DNA of 64,000 nt from Scleromitrula shiraiana (lineage: Eukaryota; Ascomycota; Leotiomycetes; Helotiales; Sclerotiniaceae). The stretch lies in assembly GCA_028455995.1 (NCBI GenBank), contig JABELC010000007.1, positions 1,240,001 to 1,304,000 on the forward strand, written 5' to 3'. The position numbers were made by a program, and so were the translations under genes. Under the pieces are notes generated by a model. That model was not told where the DNA came from and did not search any database. It was given only the letters and a program-made list of their open reading frames with translations. The number at the start of each line of letters is the position of its first letter. The stretch's first letter is position 1. This document shows positions 14,217 through 23,730 of the stretch, piece after piece.

Positions 14217-17200
14217 TCAAATATCCATAACCAAATCTGGATGTGGTATTAATCCATAAAATCTCCAATAAAAGTAATTTTCCAAGCACTCAACCACCAG
14301 CCTCTTCGCTCTATGCAATCTCCTCCTCGACCCTAAAAGTTTATATCCAGCAGGTAATTGTTTCCCTCTCAAATCGCATCCCCCCTCCCACCATTCGTTT
14401 CCCATTCTAGCACAATGATCCATCATTCTCCTCACCATCCTGCGATCGAATTTCTGATGTTGGGGAAATTTAACTCCGTCGAACCAGAGGGAGTTGTTGT
14501 TTCGGTAGAGGAATGCCTCATCTAATTTTACTAGTTGTTGGGTTATTGAAAGGATGCTTTGGCCTTGGCCGCGGAGGTGCAAAATTAGTGATTGTACAGG
14601 GGAGTGGGGACAAGGGGTGTATAGTTTGTTGGGTATGAACGAGGAGGCGATGGAAGAGTCTGAGATTTGGTTGTCGCGTCGTGGCTTGGTCTCTAATGGT
14701 AACAAATTGGCATTGAGCCGGTTGTTTGAAATATTCGGGCCATAGAGGTTTGATGGTCTAATATCAACAGTTGAGCTAGAGGGTGATTGGAAAAGTCTAG
14801 GGGTACGAGATCCTGAAGTGTCTTTGGTTGGATGTGGAGTGCTAGGTCTGCGAGTAAATAATTTAGAAGTACCTGCCTCAGGAGTGTATAATTTCAAAGT
14901 TTTGCTCAAAAAACTAGGCGTATCAGTTATGATACTTAACATTGGTGAATTTGATCGAGGAGTGAGCGATCCGAAAGCGTCTCTAAGTGAAAAAGAAGTT
15001 CCAGCCCTATTCATATGTCTGTGTATACTAGTGTCGAGTTGGGGAGTACTAGTGGTTGTTCTGGAACTATTGGGTCTGGCGTAGGGAATGGGTGATAGAG
15101 CAGAAACGCCGACTTCAATGGAGGGACGATAAACGGAGTGGGTCTCTGAGTAGTTATGAGATTGGCCGTCAGAACCTTCGTCCATATCCTTGTACGAATT
15201 CCTATCCGAATAGGAAACTGAGGTGTTGCTAAAACTATAATCAGAGTCATATATCGAAATACTTCTGCGCTCTCTTTTTTCCCTCCGTTGGCGCTCCTTT
15301 ATCTTTGGTATAATTACAGCTTGAACGTATTCTTCGAATGCATCTCTCTCTATGGAATACTCTTCTTCATATTCATATTCTTGGGCTTCATGGAACGATG
15401 AGTTTTCTTCTCCGACTTCGAGCTGCTCTATTCCGGATTCCCATATGTGATACGGCTTTAGGTTATCAGAGCTTTCACTGCCGGCAGTACTTCCATGAGA
15501 CTCAGACTCTTCGCATTGATACGTCCCTCCTACTTTGGAGCCTGGACTATCAAGCAAGAATCCTTGGCTATCATATTTCCCTGGGCTGCATTTCTTGCTT
15601 TCGAACTCACGTTCACAGGTTCTAGCACGAGATCTAGCATCTCCGCCTTCGTTTGTATACTCTCCCACAATGGTTTCTTCTCTCTCATCAAAGCCCCTCC
15701 TACTAGTGATGCTGGCACTTCCCTGGTAAATTTCGGTTTCGTAATATTCTTCTTCTTTTTCTTCTTCTTCTTCTTCTTCCTCGTTTCCATTATACTTACC
15801 TTCTGCATACTCTCCCACTTCATTCCCTCCTCTCTCGTATTCATATTCATACTCATCGCTTCCATCACTACCATCATCAGTCTCGCCCTCAATTTCCATA
15901 CTTTCCAATTCAACGCTGTCTTCTATGAGCTCACTATCTGATTCTGCCCCAAGTGGAGTCTGGAAATAAAGCTCAGGAGCTGGATCAAACAATGGTACAC
16001 CATAATAATCCGAGTAATTAGAGTCCAAATCGAATCCAAAAGGCTTCCAGTCCGCCACAATATGAAAATGTGTATCGACTTCCAGCAGCTCGTCCAAACG
16101 GCGCCAAGGTTCGTTCATATACAAAACCTCTTTTCTGTCTTCTTCATAATCATTGGGGTCAATGAGTGGTTCGTCTCCAATCTCAGATGAACACGAAGAA
16201 TGCGGTGCAGGAGAATTGCTAGGGCCCTTGTAAGTTGTGCGAACAACATCAAAGGGAATTTCTGCTCCATGGAGTGCCTTGAGTTGAGCGGTAGTGAGCA
16301 CGTAAACATATTTAGGGATGAATCCGTCGTTTTGTTTCCTCCGCTCTTCGACTTCTTCTTGATAGCGATCATATTCAATATATGGGTTGTCTAGATTAGG
16401 GTTATAGCCTTCAATTAGATAGCCAAAAGCTTCCGGCTGGGCCCAAAAAGTTCGGAGCCATTCGTCACGAGCCTCAGGGTTATCATTATCCCAGACTAAC
16501 TTGAAAGGATTGACACTGCTGCGACTGCCATTCTCGCTTGCGGATCGATAACTCATGGTGGCATCGTCGTTGTACACGTATTCGTATAAGTACTCATCTT
16601 CAGAACCATCAGGCAGAATGAACTCATCTGCGTCGAATTCTGGGAAGGCTTCTGTTTCGGGATTTGACTGGCTATCGGACAGTTGTTCGGCACAATCGGA
16701 TGCCGAGAATTTCTCTGCATCAGGGTTTGGTTGATGATCGTGCAGTTGATCATTCGGACCAGGCTCTAAAAACCTTTCAGACTCATGATCACGATGTCGA
16801 TCGTATGGAACGTTAGTATCCTCCATCTGTTCGTGTAAATAGTGCCATTGCTGAGAGTCTTGCTTTTGGCCATTCATTTCTACTCCAAGCTCCTCGTAGC
16901 TGCCTGTCTCCGCTCTGGGATCCATATCTTGATCTTCTTGCCAACTTCGATTATCTTCCGCTTCCGGTTCCTCACTCTCATTCAACTCCCTTTTTTCATG
17001 TGCCTCTTCGCATACATAAATTCCCTGTGTCTCTGCCGATTCTTCCTGCTCATCATCCATATCCAGCTGAGTCTCAGGTGAAGCTCTTTCTCCTTGTTTA
17101 TGTATGCTTCTGGAGAATCTCCAAACGCCACTTGTCCTGCTCCGACTATCACTATCACCTCCTACGCTACCAAATTCAGATTTTCTCTTCGACCAATTCC

Positions 17201-17588
17201 TCTTAATCGCAATCACACTTTTACTTCTCATCATACCACTTCCGCTTTTGAAATTTACACTCCAGTCACCCCAGTCTTTGCCCATCCTGCCACCTTTCCC
17301 ATCGTCCTTCACTGGATCTCCGTAAACCACTCGCGGATTGTGGGTTTTATCTCTGCTAGCTAGGCTTTCCAAAGAATCCTTCCGAAAAGCCTTCTTTGCG
17401 TCATCAATCAGATTGCCCAGAGCGTAAAGAGGTGCATGAAGCGATTCCCTAAATTTTGACTTGCGGGATTTCTCAATGGGATCGAAAATACGCGGTGTTG
17501 GGTCATGGATACCAGCTACGGAGACAACACGTGATCCTTCGTAGATGATAGATTTGTTGTATGTCCAGGCGTTAGAGCGAGCCGCCAT
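14217..17588 (-). CDS. large acidic protein of unknown function (1123 aa)
   Basis: Not recognised. The frame stays open upstream to about 17735, but that part has no in-frame ATG and begins right after a CTGTAG acceptor, so I place the start at the ATG 17588 (MAARSN...) and treat the upstream part as a spliced leader. The N-terminus is basic. The middle is very acidic, with a Glu run encoded by a TTC-type repeat at about 15750-15783 and several Tyr/Glu-rich stretches. Two parts look folded: a Trp/Tyr-rich block (LVWDNDNPEARDEWLRTFWA and following, about 16100-16510), and the final 130 residues (SPVQSLILHL to HPDLVMDI), rich in Arg, Trp and aromatic residues. The rest is low-complexity. No signal peptide or membrane segment is seen. 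Confidence 0.75.
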   Translation of the reverse strand: MAARSNAWTYNKSIIYEGSRVVSVAGIHDPTPRIFDPIEKSRKSKFRESLHAPLYALGNLIDDAKKAFRKDSLESLASRDKTHNPRVVYGDPVKDDGKGGRMGKDWGDWSVNFKSGSGMMRSKSVIAIKRNWSKRKSEFGSVGGDSDSRSRTSGVWRFSRSIHKQGERASPETQLDMDDEQEESAETQGIYVCEEAHEKRELNESEEPEAEDNRSWQEDQDMDPRAETGSYEELGVEMNGQKQDSQQWHYLHEQMEDTNVPYDRHRDHESERFLEPGPNDQLHDHQPNPDAEKFSASDCAEQLSDSQSNPETEAFPEFDADEFILPDGSEDEYLYEYVYNDDATMSYRSASENGSRSSVNPFKLVWDNDNPEARDEWLRTFWAQPEAFGYLIEGYNPNLDNPYIEYDRYQEEVEERRKQNDGFIPKYVYVLTTAQLKALHGAEIPFDVVRTTYKGPSNSPAPHSSCSSEIGDEPLIDPNDYEEDRKEVLYMNEPWRRLDELLEVDTHFHIVADWKPFGFDLDSNYSDYYGVPLFDPAPELYFQTPLGAESDSELIEDSVELESMEIEGETDDGSDGSDEYEYEYERGGNEVGEYAEGKYNGNEEEEEEEEKEEEYYETEIYQGSASITSRRGFDEREETIVGEYTNEGGDARSRARTCEREFESKKCSPGKYDSQGFLLDSPGSKVGGTYQCEESESHGSTAGSESSDNLKPYHIWESGIEQLEVGEENSSFHEAQEYEYEEEYSIERDAFEEYVQAVIIPKIKERQRREKRERRSISIYDSDYSFSNTSVSYSDRNSYKDMDEGSDGQSHNYSETHSVYRPSIEVGVSALSPIPYARPNSSRTTTSTPQLDTSIHRHMNRAGTSFSLRDAFGSLTPRSNSPMLSIITDTPSFLSKTLKLYTPEAGTSKLFTRRPSTPHPTKDTSGSRTPRLFQSPSSSTVDIRPSNLYGPNISNNRLNANLLPLETKPRRDNQISDSSIASSFIPNKLYTPCPHSPVQSLILHLRGQGQSILSITQQLVKLDEAFLYRNNNSLWFDGVKFPQHQKFDRRMVRRMMDHCARMGNEWWEGGCDLRGKQLPAGYKLLGSRRRLHRAKRLVVECLENYFYWRFYGLIPHPDLVMDI

Positions 17589-18420
17589 AATAGTAACTCG
17601 ATGGTAGCTCGATGGTAGCTCGATGGTAGCTCCTTCAGTGCTTGCTGCGTGCTGGCGACTGTATTTTACGTGGTGAAGAAGGCTATCGTGTAATGTAGTT
17701 GCAGCGAGCGGAAGGGTTTGAGATTCGACTGGCAAATTCTACAGCGAGAAACGAAATATCAGTATATAATCAAATCTGATCACGCGAGCCTGGAAATACT
17801 AACGGATAGATCGAACCTCAGCCAAAAGGGTAATCATATAAATCTGCAGTGATAGCACCCCGAGAAATTTTGAAACTGTGGAGTGTGATCTTCAACGATA
17901 TGGAATCGAATGGGCTGATGTAGATAAGAAGGAAATATTAATGCAATGTGTTGCCAGATTTTTCTTTGAGCCAAAATCCAAATTCAAGGAGGAAAATCTT
18001 AAGAGGGAAGAAATGTAAACAGACGAAGCTGAAGTAAATTATCAATTATAATGTAGATAATTGCCAAAATTAAAGTCATGTTGAACGAAATTAAACAAGA
18101 ATTTATGATTTAAGTGAATAGACGAGTAGTAAGAAGGTAAATAGAGAAAAGGGATGGGATGAATAGAATTGATAGTAAGAGAGAACATAAGAGCAATGAT
18201 ATAACTGATATAACTGATACATAAGAGGCAGTGCTCTTCAAATATTGGAGTTGAAGGATGATGCTCCTTGTTTGAGACTTATTTTATATGTGAAAGATAA
18301 AACCACCTTCTTTCTTGTCTTCATTCCCATTCTAGACCTGTATAATTATAACGCCAGACGCTATGCTTTCACATGACCAATATATACAAATCCTGAAATT
18401 CCTCTCGTCATGAACTAGCA
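17589..18420. other. leader and intergenic region
   Basis: Upstream of the acidic orphan and downstream of CIA1. A probable leader intron on the minus strand runs from a GTTAGT donor near 17802 to the CTGTAG acceptor near 17741. No other gene is seen. Confidence 0.45.
17600..17634 (-). repeat. three tandem 11-bp copies in a leader
   Basis: The unit GATGGTAGCTC (plus strand) occurs three times in a row just upstream of the chosen ATG of the acidic orphan. If translated on the minus strand it would disturb the frame in every copy, which fits leader sequence better than coding sequence. Confidence 0.75.
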
Positions 18421-19740
18421 TTATAAATCTGGCTCCTTTTCCTCCACGCTTTTGTCAATCACCCAAGCTTTGGCGAATCCATCATCTCCTGTTGTGACAA
18501 TCATTTCCTCATTAGGTTTTCTGCCATTATCAAATCTCGTACACCAAGTCGCATGATTGATCTCATAGGGTCCATGAGCACCATCTATTACAGCTAGTAC
18601 AACCCATTCTTTTTCGATCTTTCCCCCAACGCTACTCCGACCCGTGGTACGTTCTTCGTAGACAGCAATTCTACCATCACCACCTGTAGAGACTACCCTT
18701 CCAGACTTTTGACTCCAATTAATGCTATAGATTGGAAGATCGTGTACTTTAGGTAGAGTGGCTGTGCATTCCCATGTTTCGTTCTCAGGTGCCGGTCGCA
18801 TGGTGCTCGGGATACCGGGATTAAAGTAGGAAGGCTTGTTCGGTGGAGGCGGCGTTGGTACCCGAGACCATACTCGAATTGTCATGTCTGCGGATGATGA
18901 TATGAGCCGTTTTGTGGGTAGTAGTGAAGAGTCTCCAGTATTGTCCAGCGTTGTACAAACATCAGGCTCCCAATCCAAGCACCATACTGTGCCATCGTGT
19001 CCTTCTAAAGTTGCAATCGCACCCCACTCTCCTTCTCCATCTTCTTTCCATAAAATAATAGTGTCATCATAACTGGCACTAGCAAGAACTTCTCCAGTGC
19101 CATCATCCTTTCTCCAACAAACATATTTGACATCTGCGGTATGTTCTTGCAAGACAGCAACTGTCTCAAATTCATCATCGCCCTCGTCGCCGATTTCTTC
19201 CCAGATCCATATTGACTTATCTCTGGAGCAAGAAGCTAGCCACTGTCCGCTGGGCGAATAAGCTATGTTTTTAATCTCAGAATCGTGTCCTTCCAAAACA
19301 ATGGAAAAGTCCCAATCTTCTCCATCATCAGAGCCGCTGTCATCTCTTCTCATCAGTTTTGGTTTATTCTGAGCTACCCCGTCGCTATCGATCTGGACTT
19401 CTAATTCTCCCTCATCTGCACTTCCTTTTTGCTCATCTTTTCGTTTCCAGATACCCATTGTCGCATCAAAACTGCCAGTAGCAATAGTCAACGCACCATC
19501 CGCTCTAACACCAGGTCGCCATGCTGTCGATCGCACACTTCTTTCATGTCCACCTTCTAAAGTTGAGTGTAAGGTGAAATTGGTTAACGAGTAGACTCGT
19601 ACCGATTTATCGGAGGTAGCAGTTGCAATCAGAGGGAGATTGTCAGGATTTGGTATTGAGGCCCAGGCTCGAGAGGATGATTGAGGCTTAAAATCTGCCA
19701 AGTGTTGTATTCGCATCTTTATAGGCAGAGATGTGGACAT
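18421..19740 (-). CDS. CIA1: cytosolic iron-sulfur assembly protein Cia1 (WD40)
   Basis: A scaffold of the CIA targeting complex that delivers Fe-S clusters to cytosolic and nuclear proteins such as DNA repair enzymes. The 439-residue protein has no intron. Seven WD40 blades are readable, with repeated GHD/GHE...W.....L.S.S.D...R.W patterns: SDKSVRVY, GSFDATMGIW, CSRDKSIWIW, ASYDDTIILW, SSADMTIRVW, GGDGRIAVY and GDDGFAKAW. The N-terminus (IQHLADFKPQSSSRAWA) matches the family. An acidic insert lies in the blade 2-3 linker. An AT-rich inverted-repeat element starts about 180 bp upstream of the start and could affect its promoter. Confidence 0.95.
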   Translation of the reverse strand: MSTSLPIKMRIQHLADFKPQSSSRAWASIPNPDNLPLIATATSDKSVRVYSLTNFTLHSTLEGGHERSVRSTAWRPGVRADGALTIATGSFDATMGIWKRKDEQKGSADEGELEVQIDSDGVAQNKPKLMRRDDSGSDDGEDWDFSIVLEGHDSEIKNIAYSPSGQWLASCSRDKSIWIWEEIGDEGDDEFETVAVLQEHTADVKYVCWRKDDGTGEVLASASYDDTIILWKEDGEGEWGAIATLEGHDGTVWCLDWEPDVCTTLDNTGDSSLLPTKRLISSSADMTIRVWSRVPTPPPPNKPSYFNPGIPSTMRPAPENETWECTATLPKVHDLPIYSINWSQKSGRVVSTGGDGRIAVYEERTTGRSSVGGKIEKEWVVLAVIDGAHGPYEINHATWCTRFDNGRKPNEEMIVTTGDDGFAKAWVIDKSVEEKEPDL

Positions 19741-19918
19741 CTTCTAAAGCGACTTGGGGGCGCTGAAGCAATAGAAAAATTCGAATGATGAAATGGAGGG
19801 GTAATTCTAGATTCATGGATCTTTGAGATAAGATAATTGGTATCAGTGGATCTCCGATCTCGGAACAATTAGTTAATCCGAAGGTTAATCCGCCTCCGCC
19901 TTAACTACTCATACTCTG

Positions 19919-19950
19919 CTCGATTAAATTAAAATTGAAGCACGCGCAAA
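19919..19950 (+). repeat. left terminal inverted repeat
   Basis: Begins CTCGATTAAATTAAAATTG and ends GCGCAAA. Its reverse complement recurs at 20419-20450 with one mismatch. Confidence 0.85.
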
Positions 19951-20418
19951 TGCAAATTGTCGAAAAACCTCAAAATTATACTTCAACCTCATTTTATTAT
20001 TTTTTTATATTATTTTTTTGGAAAAAAAAGTAGTTTATTAATTTATTAAATCAATATTTTAATTAATATTTTTTAAAAATTTAAGTTATTTTTTTATTTA
20101 TGAATTGGAATTGAATTAAAAAATATTTTTTTACTAGTACTATCATATGATATTTCGAGTTTCAAGTTTCAAGTTTCTTTCACTACTAGTAACTTGAAAT
20201 TTAATATATAAATAATCTTTTTATATATTACTACTCTAAAATTTTAAATAATTAAAAAAATTTAAATTCTTTTTAATAAAACTTGATTTTTATTCAAATT
20301 TATGTAAATTAAAATTTTATAATTTATAATTGAATTTTATTTTTACAATATTGAATATAATTCAAAATTATTAAAATTAAAAAAGCACATTTAAAATATT
20401 TTAAAGTGATTCGTTTAT

Positions 20419-20450
20419 TTTGCGCATGCTTCAATTTTAATTTAATCGAG
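20419..20450 (-). repeat. right terminal inverted repeat
   Basis: Inverted partner of 19919-19950. The single mismatch lies next to the GCGC near the inner end. Confidence 0.85.
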
Positions 20451-20884
20451 TGCCATTGACATTGGCTGTTTAAATGAATCGTGAACCAAAGATTTCGAAA
20501 ATCAGAACGAGGCAAGCATCATGATATCTGATATATTTGGTTTGATAAAAAAGGATGTTACAGATATACAGGATACAATATTCACTATGGCTATGAGGAT
20601 GAACTATCGTCCAAGAAAAAATGGCATATTTTTCTCAATCAGGGTCAGCAACCAGGCTTTTGTCCATGGTAAGAGCGAGCGAGTGTTCATTCAAAGCAAT
20701 GGCAGCCGCACAGGAGATTAGATTGCTAGTTTGAGGTAAACAATATCCTTCTCGAGTCTCTCATGAGCATGTAGTTAGATTCCCAACATTCGTTTCTTCT
20801 ACGTATTGTTATCTTAATTTAACACTTTTGAATCACATTCGTTTTAAACTAATATTTTGGCATCATCCTTATCTCTCCTTTACC

Positions 20885-21886
20885 ATGGGCTTACCATTGT
20901 TCAATACTCCAGAAGCGTCTCCCTTGCTGCCATTTGTTGATAGATTGGTAGCAAATTCTCACTCTGAAAATCAAGATCCTCGGTCTCACACCAACAATTA
21001 TCACGTATCATCACAAGTTAGTGGGCAACAAGCGTTAGAAACTATCGGTACATCAAACATCAATAGTAGGGCAAGATATCAGAGAAGTTCGAGAGGCTCG
21101 TCTATACCACGAGCTTTAAGACACATACAGCGCTCTCCAGCAGAATTATTACGGATTCGATATGAAGAAACAGAGCGTCGTCGTGAAGTATTAGAGAGCA
21201 GACGCGATGTGACAAGAGGGCGTTACGAACTGTTATCTCATCTGCATTGCCAGAGTAGAGGAATTCTGCGTCAGCGTGTGAACAATCGAATTCCGTTGGA
21301 CAATCAGGCTCAATCCCGACGACTTCTATCAATACACGATGCTATAGAATTACTGGATGCTCGTGATATGTCTGTGAGAGTTCTTATTGCGATCATGTTC
21401 GACGACATATCTGATTTGAGGAGTATGACAATAACGCCTCTTCTGGAACTCCGAGATATCGGGATGGGGCAACAAATCCCGGTTGGAGTTGTTCGAGATA
21501 TGCTACCTGAGGAAGTCGACGAAAACGATTTTCGCTTTTTGCAACAAGGCGAAATACCGCCCCATGGTCAATATCTACGCTTCATTGTGGATACTATATG
21601 TCGGAATAATCCTCACAGTCCAATCTTTCTCTCGCGTGATGCATTATACAGCGCTGCCCCGGAATCTGCTACCCTACGTAGGTTCATTCAGCGAATAGAA
21701 AATGCAGTATGGGAGCTTCATGTCGACAATCGGATAAATTTGGGGTTTACTTCGGCAGAGGATTCCTTCATGCGCAACTTTGAGGTGTTTATTGAGTCAA
21801 ATGATAGGCAAACGCGGGATTTGTGGAAACACCTATTTAGAGCAGTGCGTGCTGCATCGACAGTTGTAACTGAGGAGCGTTCTTGA
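20885..21886 (+). CDS. orphan protein of unknown function (333 aa)
   Basis: Not recognised. The ATG at 20885 has a good context (TACC-ATG-GG) and opens a 333-residue frame without introns. The open frame extends 57 bases further upstream but has no ATG there. Residues 1-70 are Ser/Asn-rich. Residues 75-140 are very Arg-rich with a probable helix (ELLRIRYEETERRREVLESR). The rest is a mixed, probably folded alpha-helical region. There is no signal peptide, membrane segment or known motif. It lies just beyond the inverted-repeat element, so it could be a lineage-specific gene. An uninterrupted frame of this length in AT-rich DNA supports a real gene. Confidence 0.65.
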   Translation: MGLPLFNTPEASPLLPFVDRLVANSHSENQDPRSHTNNYHVSSQVSGQQALETIGTSNINSRARYQRSSRGSSIPRALRHIQRSPAELLRIRYEETERRREVLESRRDVTRGRYELLSHLHCQSRGILRQRVNNRIPLDNQAQSRRLLSIHDAIELLDARDMSVRVLIAIMFDDISDLRSMTITPLLELRDIGMGQQIPVGVVRDMLPEEVDENDFRFLQQGEIPPHGQYLRFIVDTICRNNPHSPIFLSRDALYSAAPESATLRRFIQRIENAVWELHVDNRINLGFTSAEDSFMRNFEVFIESNDRQTRDLWKHLFRAVRAASTVVTEERS

Positions 21887-22671
21887 TATTATCGATGGTA
21901 TTTCGTCTGAACTTTTGAACATGTTGGTTCTGAATTTTTTTGGGGGGACCGTTTCACATGGAGAGGAATGAGATGGTTCTACTCGGATACACAGCGTTAT
22001 ATCAGCATACTGTATAAGACTTAGACTTCCCACTTTAGCGTAATATTACTATAGCATTTCGAATTGCATAGCAGATGAATCAGATGGGTTCTATCTCATA
22101 ATGACACTGAGATTAACACATTACATGAAATGAAGCCAAGCATTGAAATGCATTCAGTGTTTGATATTGACAGAATACTATGCGGGCTATCGATTTTCTG
22201 AATGTCCATTCAGTTTGTATACATCCAAACCAAATACATTAACAATATATGCAATTGAATGAACATCCAAAACGTCAATAGCTCGGAACACTCAAACATA
22301 TGTTAATACCAATGCATTTAATTATACCCACTGTCACATACCACCCGACCACTAATTTTACCACAAGATAATCATCCATCAGTGCGAATACATGTAAAAC
22401 AACAATCCGAACTTCTTAGCACAAACACCAACAAGTGAACAAGTGTTTGAGGAAATCAGAGCTTCATTGACTCCACAATCTATCTAGAAAGCGCAACCGC
22501 CACTGACTATCAATCCGTAACCCAGAAACAAAAACTCCTGCGGCATACTCCCGGTTCATACCTGGCCGGTAAGAACATACTGCCTTCAGTCCAGATTCAG
22601 ATGCTAGAAGCTCCCATTGCTGCCACCCCAGTTTCCTTGCCAATCACCTGGACCCTATATACCTCGAATCA
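21887..22671. other. convergent intergenic region
   Basis: 3' flanks of two orphan genes. Nothing is recognised. Confidence 0.45.
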
Positions 22672-23195
22672 TTACGGTTGGGTTAATACAAAGCCAGAAT
22701 CCGCAACTTTTACGGTAAACTTGATATAAGCCTGCGGGCGAGTAGCCAATAGCTCAATCTAGATGAATGTTTTTGTCAGAGATCATGCACGCTATAGTGC
22801 AACATACTATAGGACACAACTTGAAGGACGTGGGCTCGATAAAAAGGGAGTAAGAAAAGAAGTTGACTTACCAAGTCATTAACATTTTTCTCAGTAATGA
22901 TTGTTTTGTCTTGGCTTTCACTCCAATCAGTGGCATTGTTCCAGTAAACAGCAAGCTCTTCGATCCTATCGCCCACTTTAGGTCTCGCTTTGACAGGAAT
23001 ATTATTGAACTCCTCGCTATCGTTGCTGAGGCCTAAAAAGTATTCACTGAGACGTTTACCGAGGATGCGCATTTTGGTTTCTCCATCCCCTATTGTGATT
23101 GGAGCTATCACACTGATAGAAGTCAATGCTGAAGGGACTGAGACGCCGTTGCCATCGTTGCGGGCAATCCTGACAGGGAGAGCTTTGTCCGGCAT
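22672..23195 (-). CDS. small two-exon orphan protein (136 aa)
   Basis: Not recognised. Exon 23195-22872 ends at a GTAAGT donor and joins 22758-22672 in phase 0, giving 136 residues. The second exon adds IELLATRPQAYIKFTVKVAD and a short tail before TAA. Repeated Ile/Val strands in the first half suggest a beta-rich fold. There is no signal peptide. The gene lies downstream of the RecQ gene on the same strand, 535 bp away. The intron consensus and retained frame support it, but I cannot name a family. Confidence 0.55.
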
Positions 23196-23730
23196 AGTGA
23201 GTGTATGTTTTCAAGTTGGAGCTTGAATGTAAAGTAAGATTCAGAATTCAAGTCGGAGGGAAACGATTCCGGAAGGTTTTTGCTTGCTGTTAGAAATGCT
23301 GGGAACGTAGTAGCCATATATATACTACAAATGTTGCGCATGGATGGCCCCAATCTGCGCGGGGTTCAAAGAATAGCTTCCTCAGCCATAAAGCTCCGCT
23401 ACGTGCTGCTAGAATTGTTTGAATGTGTATAACATAAATGATGAGATATATGAAGGGCTCGTTGTATGCTTTACTTCTTGAACAAAGAGTTCTAAGTATG
23501 CTGTAGAAGCAAGCATACCAAATCAGAAATTCAATGGGACGAAGTTATTTTTTGGAAATGAGTTGAATAGCAAAGCTCATTCAACGGTTGCAAAAAGGGT
23601 AGAATTCAGAACTGGTTCAACACTTAAAGACCAACCAAATAACAAAGGCTCATCCAATGCGTAAAAGGAATCTGTATATTATAATTGACCATGTTCATAG
23701 TTCTATGGCAATCATATCGCTCAATGACAT
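23196..23730. other. intergenic region
   Basis: Between the small orphan's start and the RecQ gene's end. Nothing is recognised. Confidence 0.45.

Larger units (their letters stand above)
19919..20450. mobile_element. AT-rich element with 32-bp terminal inverted repeats (MITE-like)
   Basis: The two ends (19919-19950 and 20419-20450) are inverted copies that agree at 31 of 32 bases. The one difference is a C/T transition. The 468 bases between are almost entirely A and T, with no coding capacity. This is the layout of a small non-autonomous DNA transposon, possibly degraded by RIP (repeat-induced C-to-T change). No clear target-site duplication is visible; only a TG is shared at the two edges, which could be chance. 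It sits between the divergent starts of CIA1 and the orphan at 20885. Confidence 0.6.

Noticed and set aside
15530..15941. Overlapping frames on both strands at the Glu-run region
   Set aside because: Shadows of the TTC-type repeat coding for the acidic tract. They contain poly-Phe or poly-Lys only.
17589..17735. N-terminal extension of the acidic orphan
   Set aside because: Its first codon would be TTG directly after an acceptor-like CTGTAG, and it runs through an 11-bp triplication; the ATG at 17588 is preferred.
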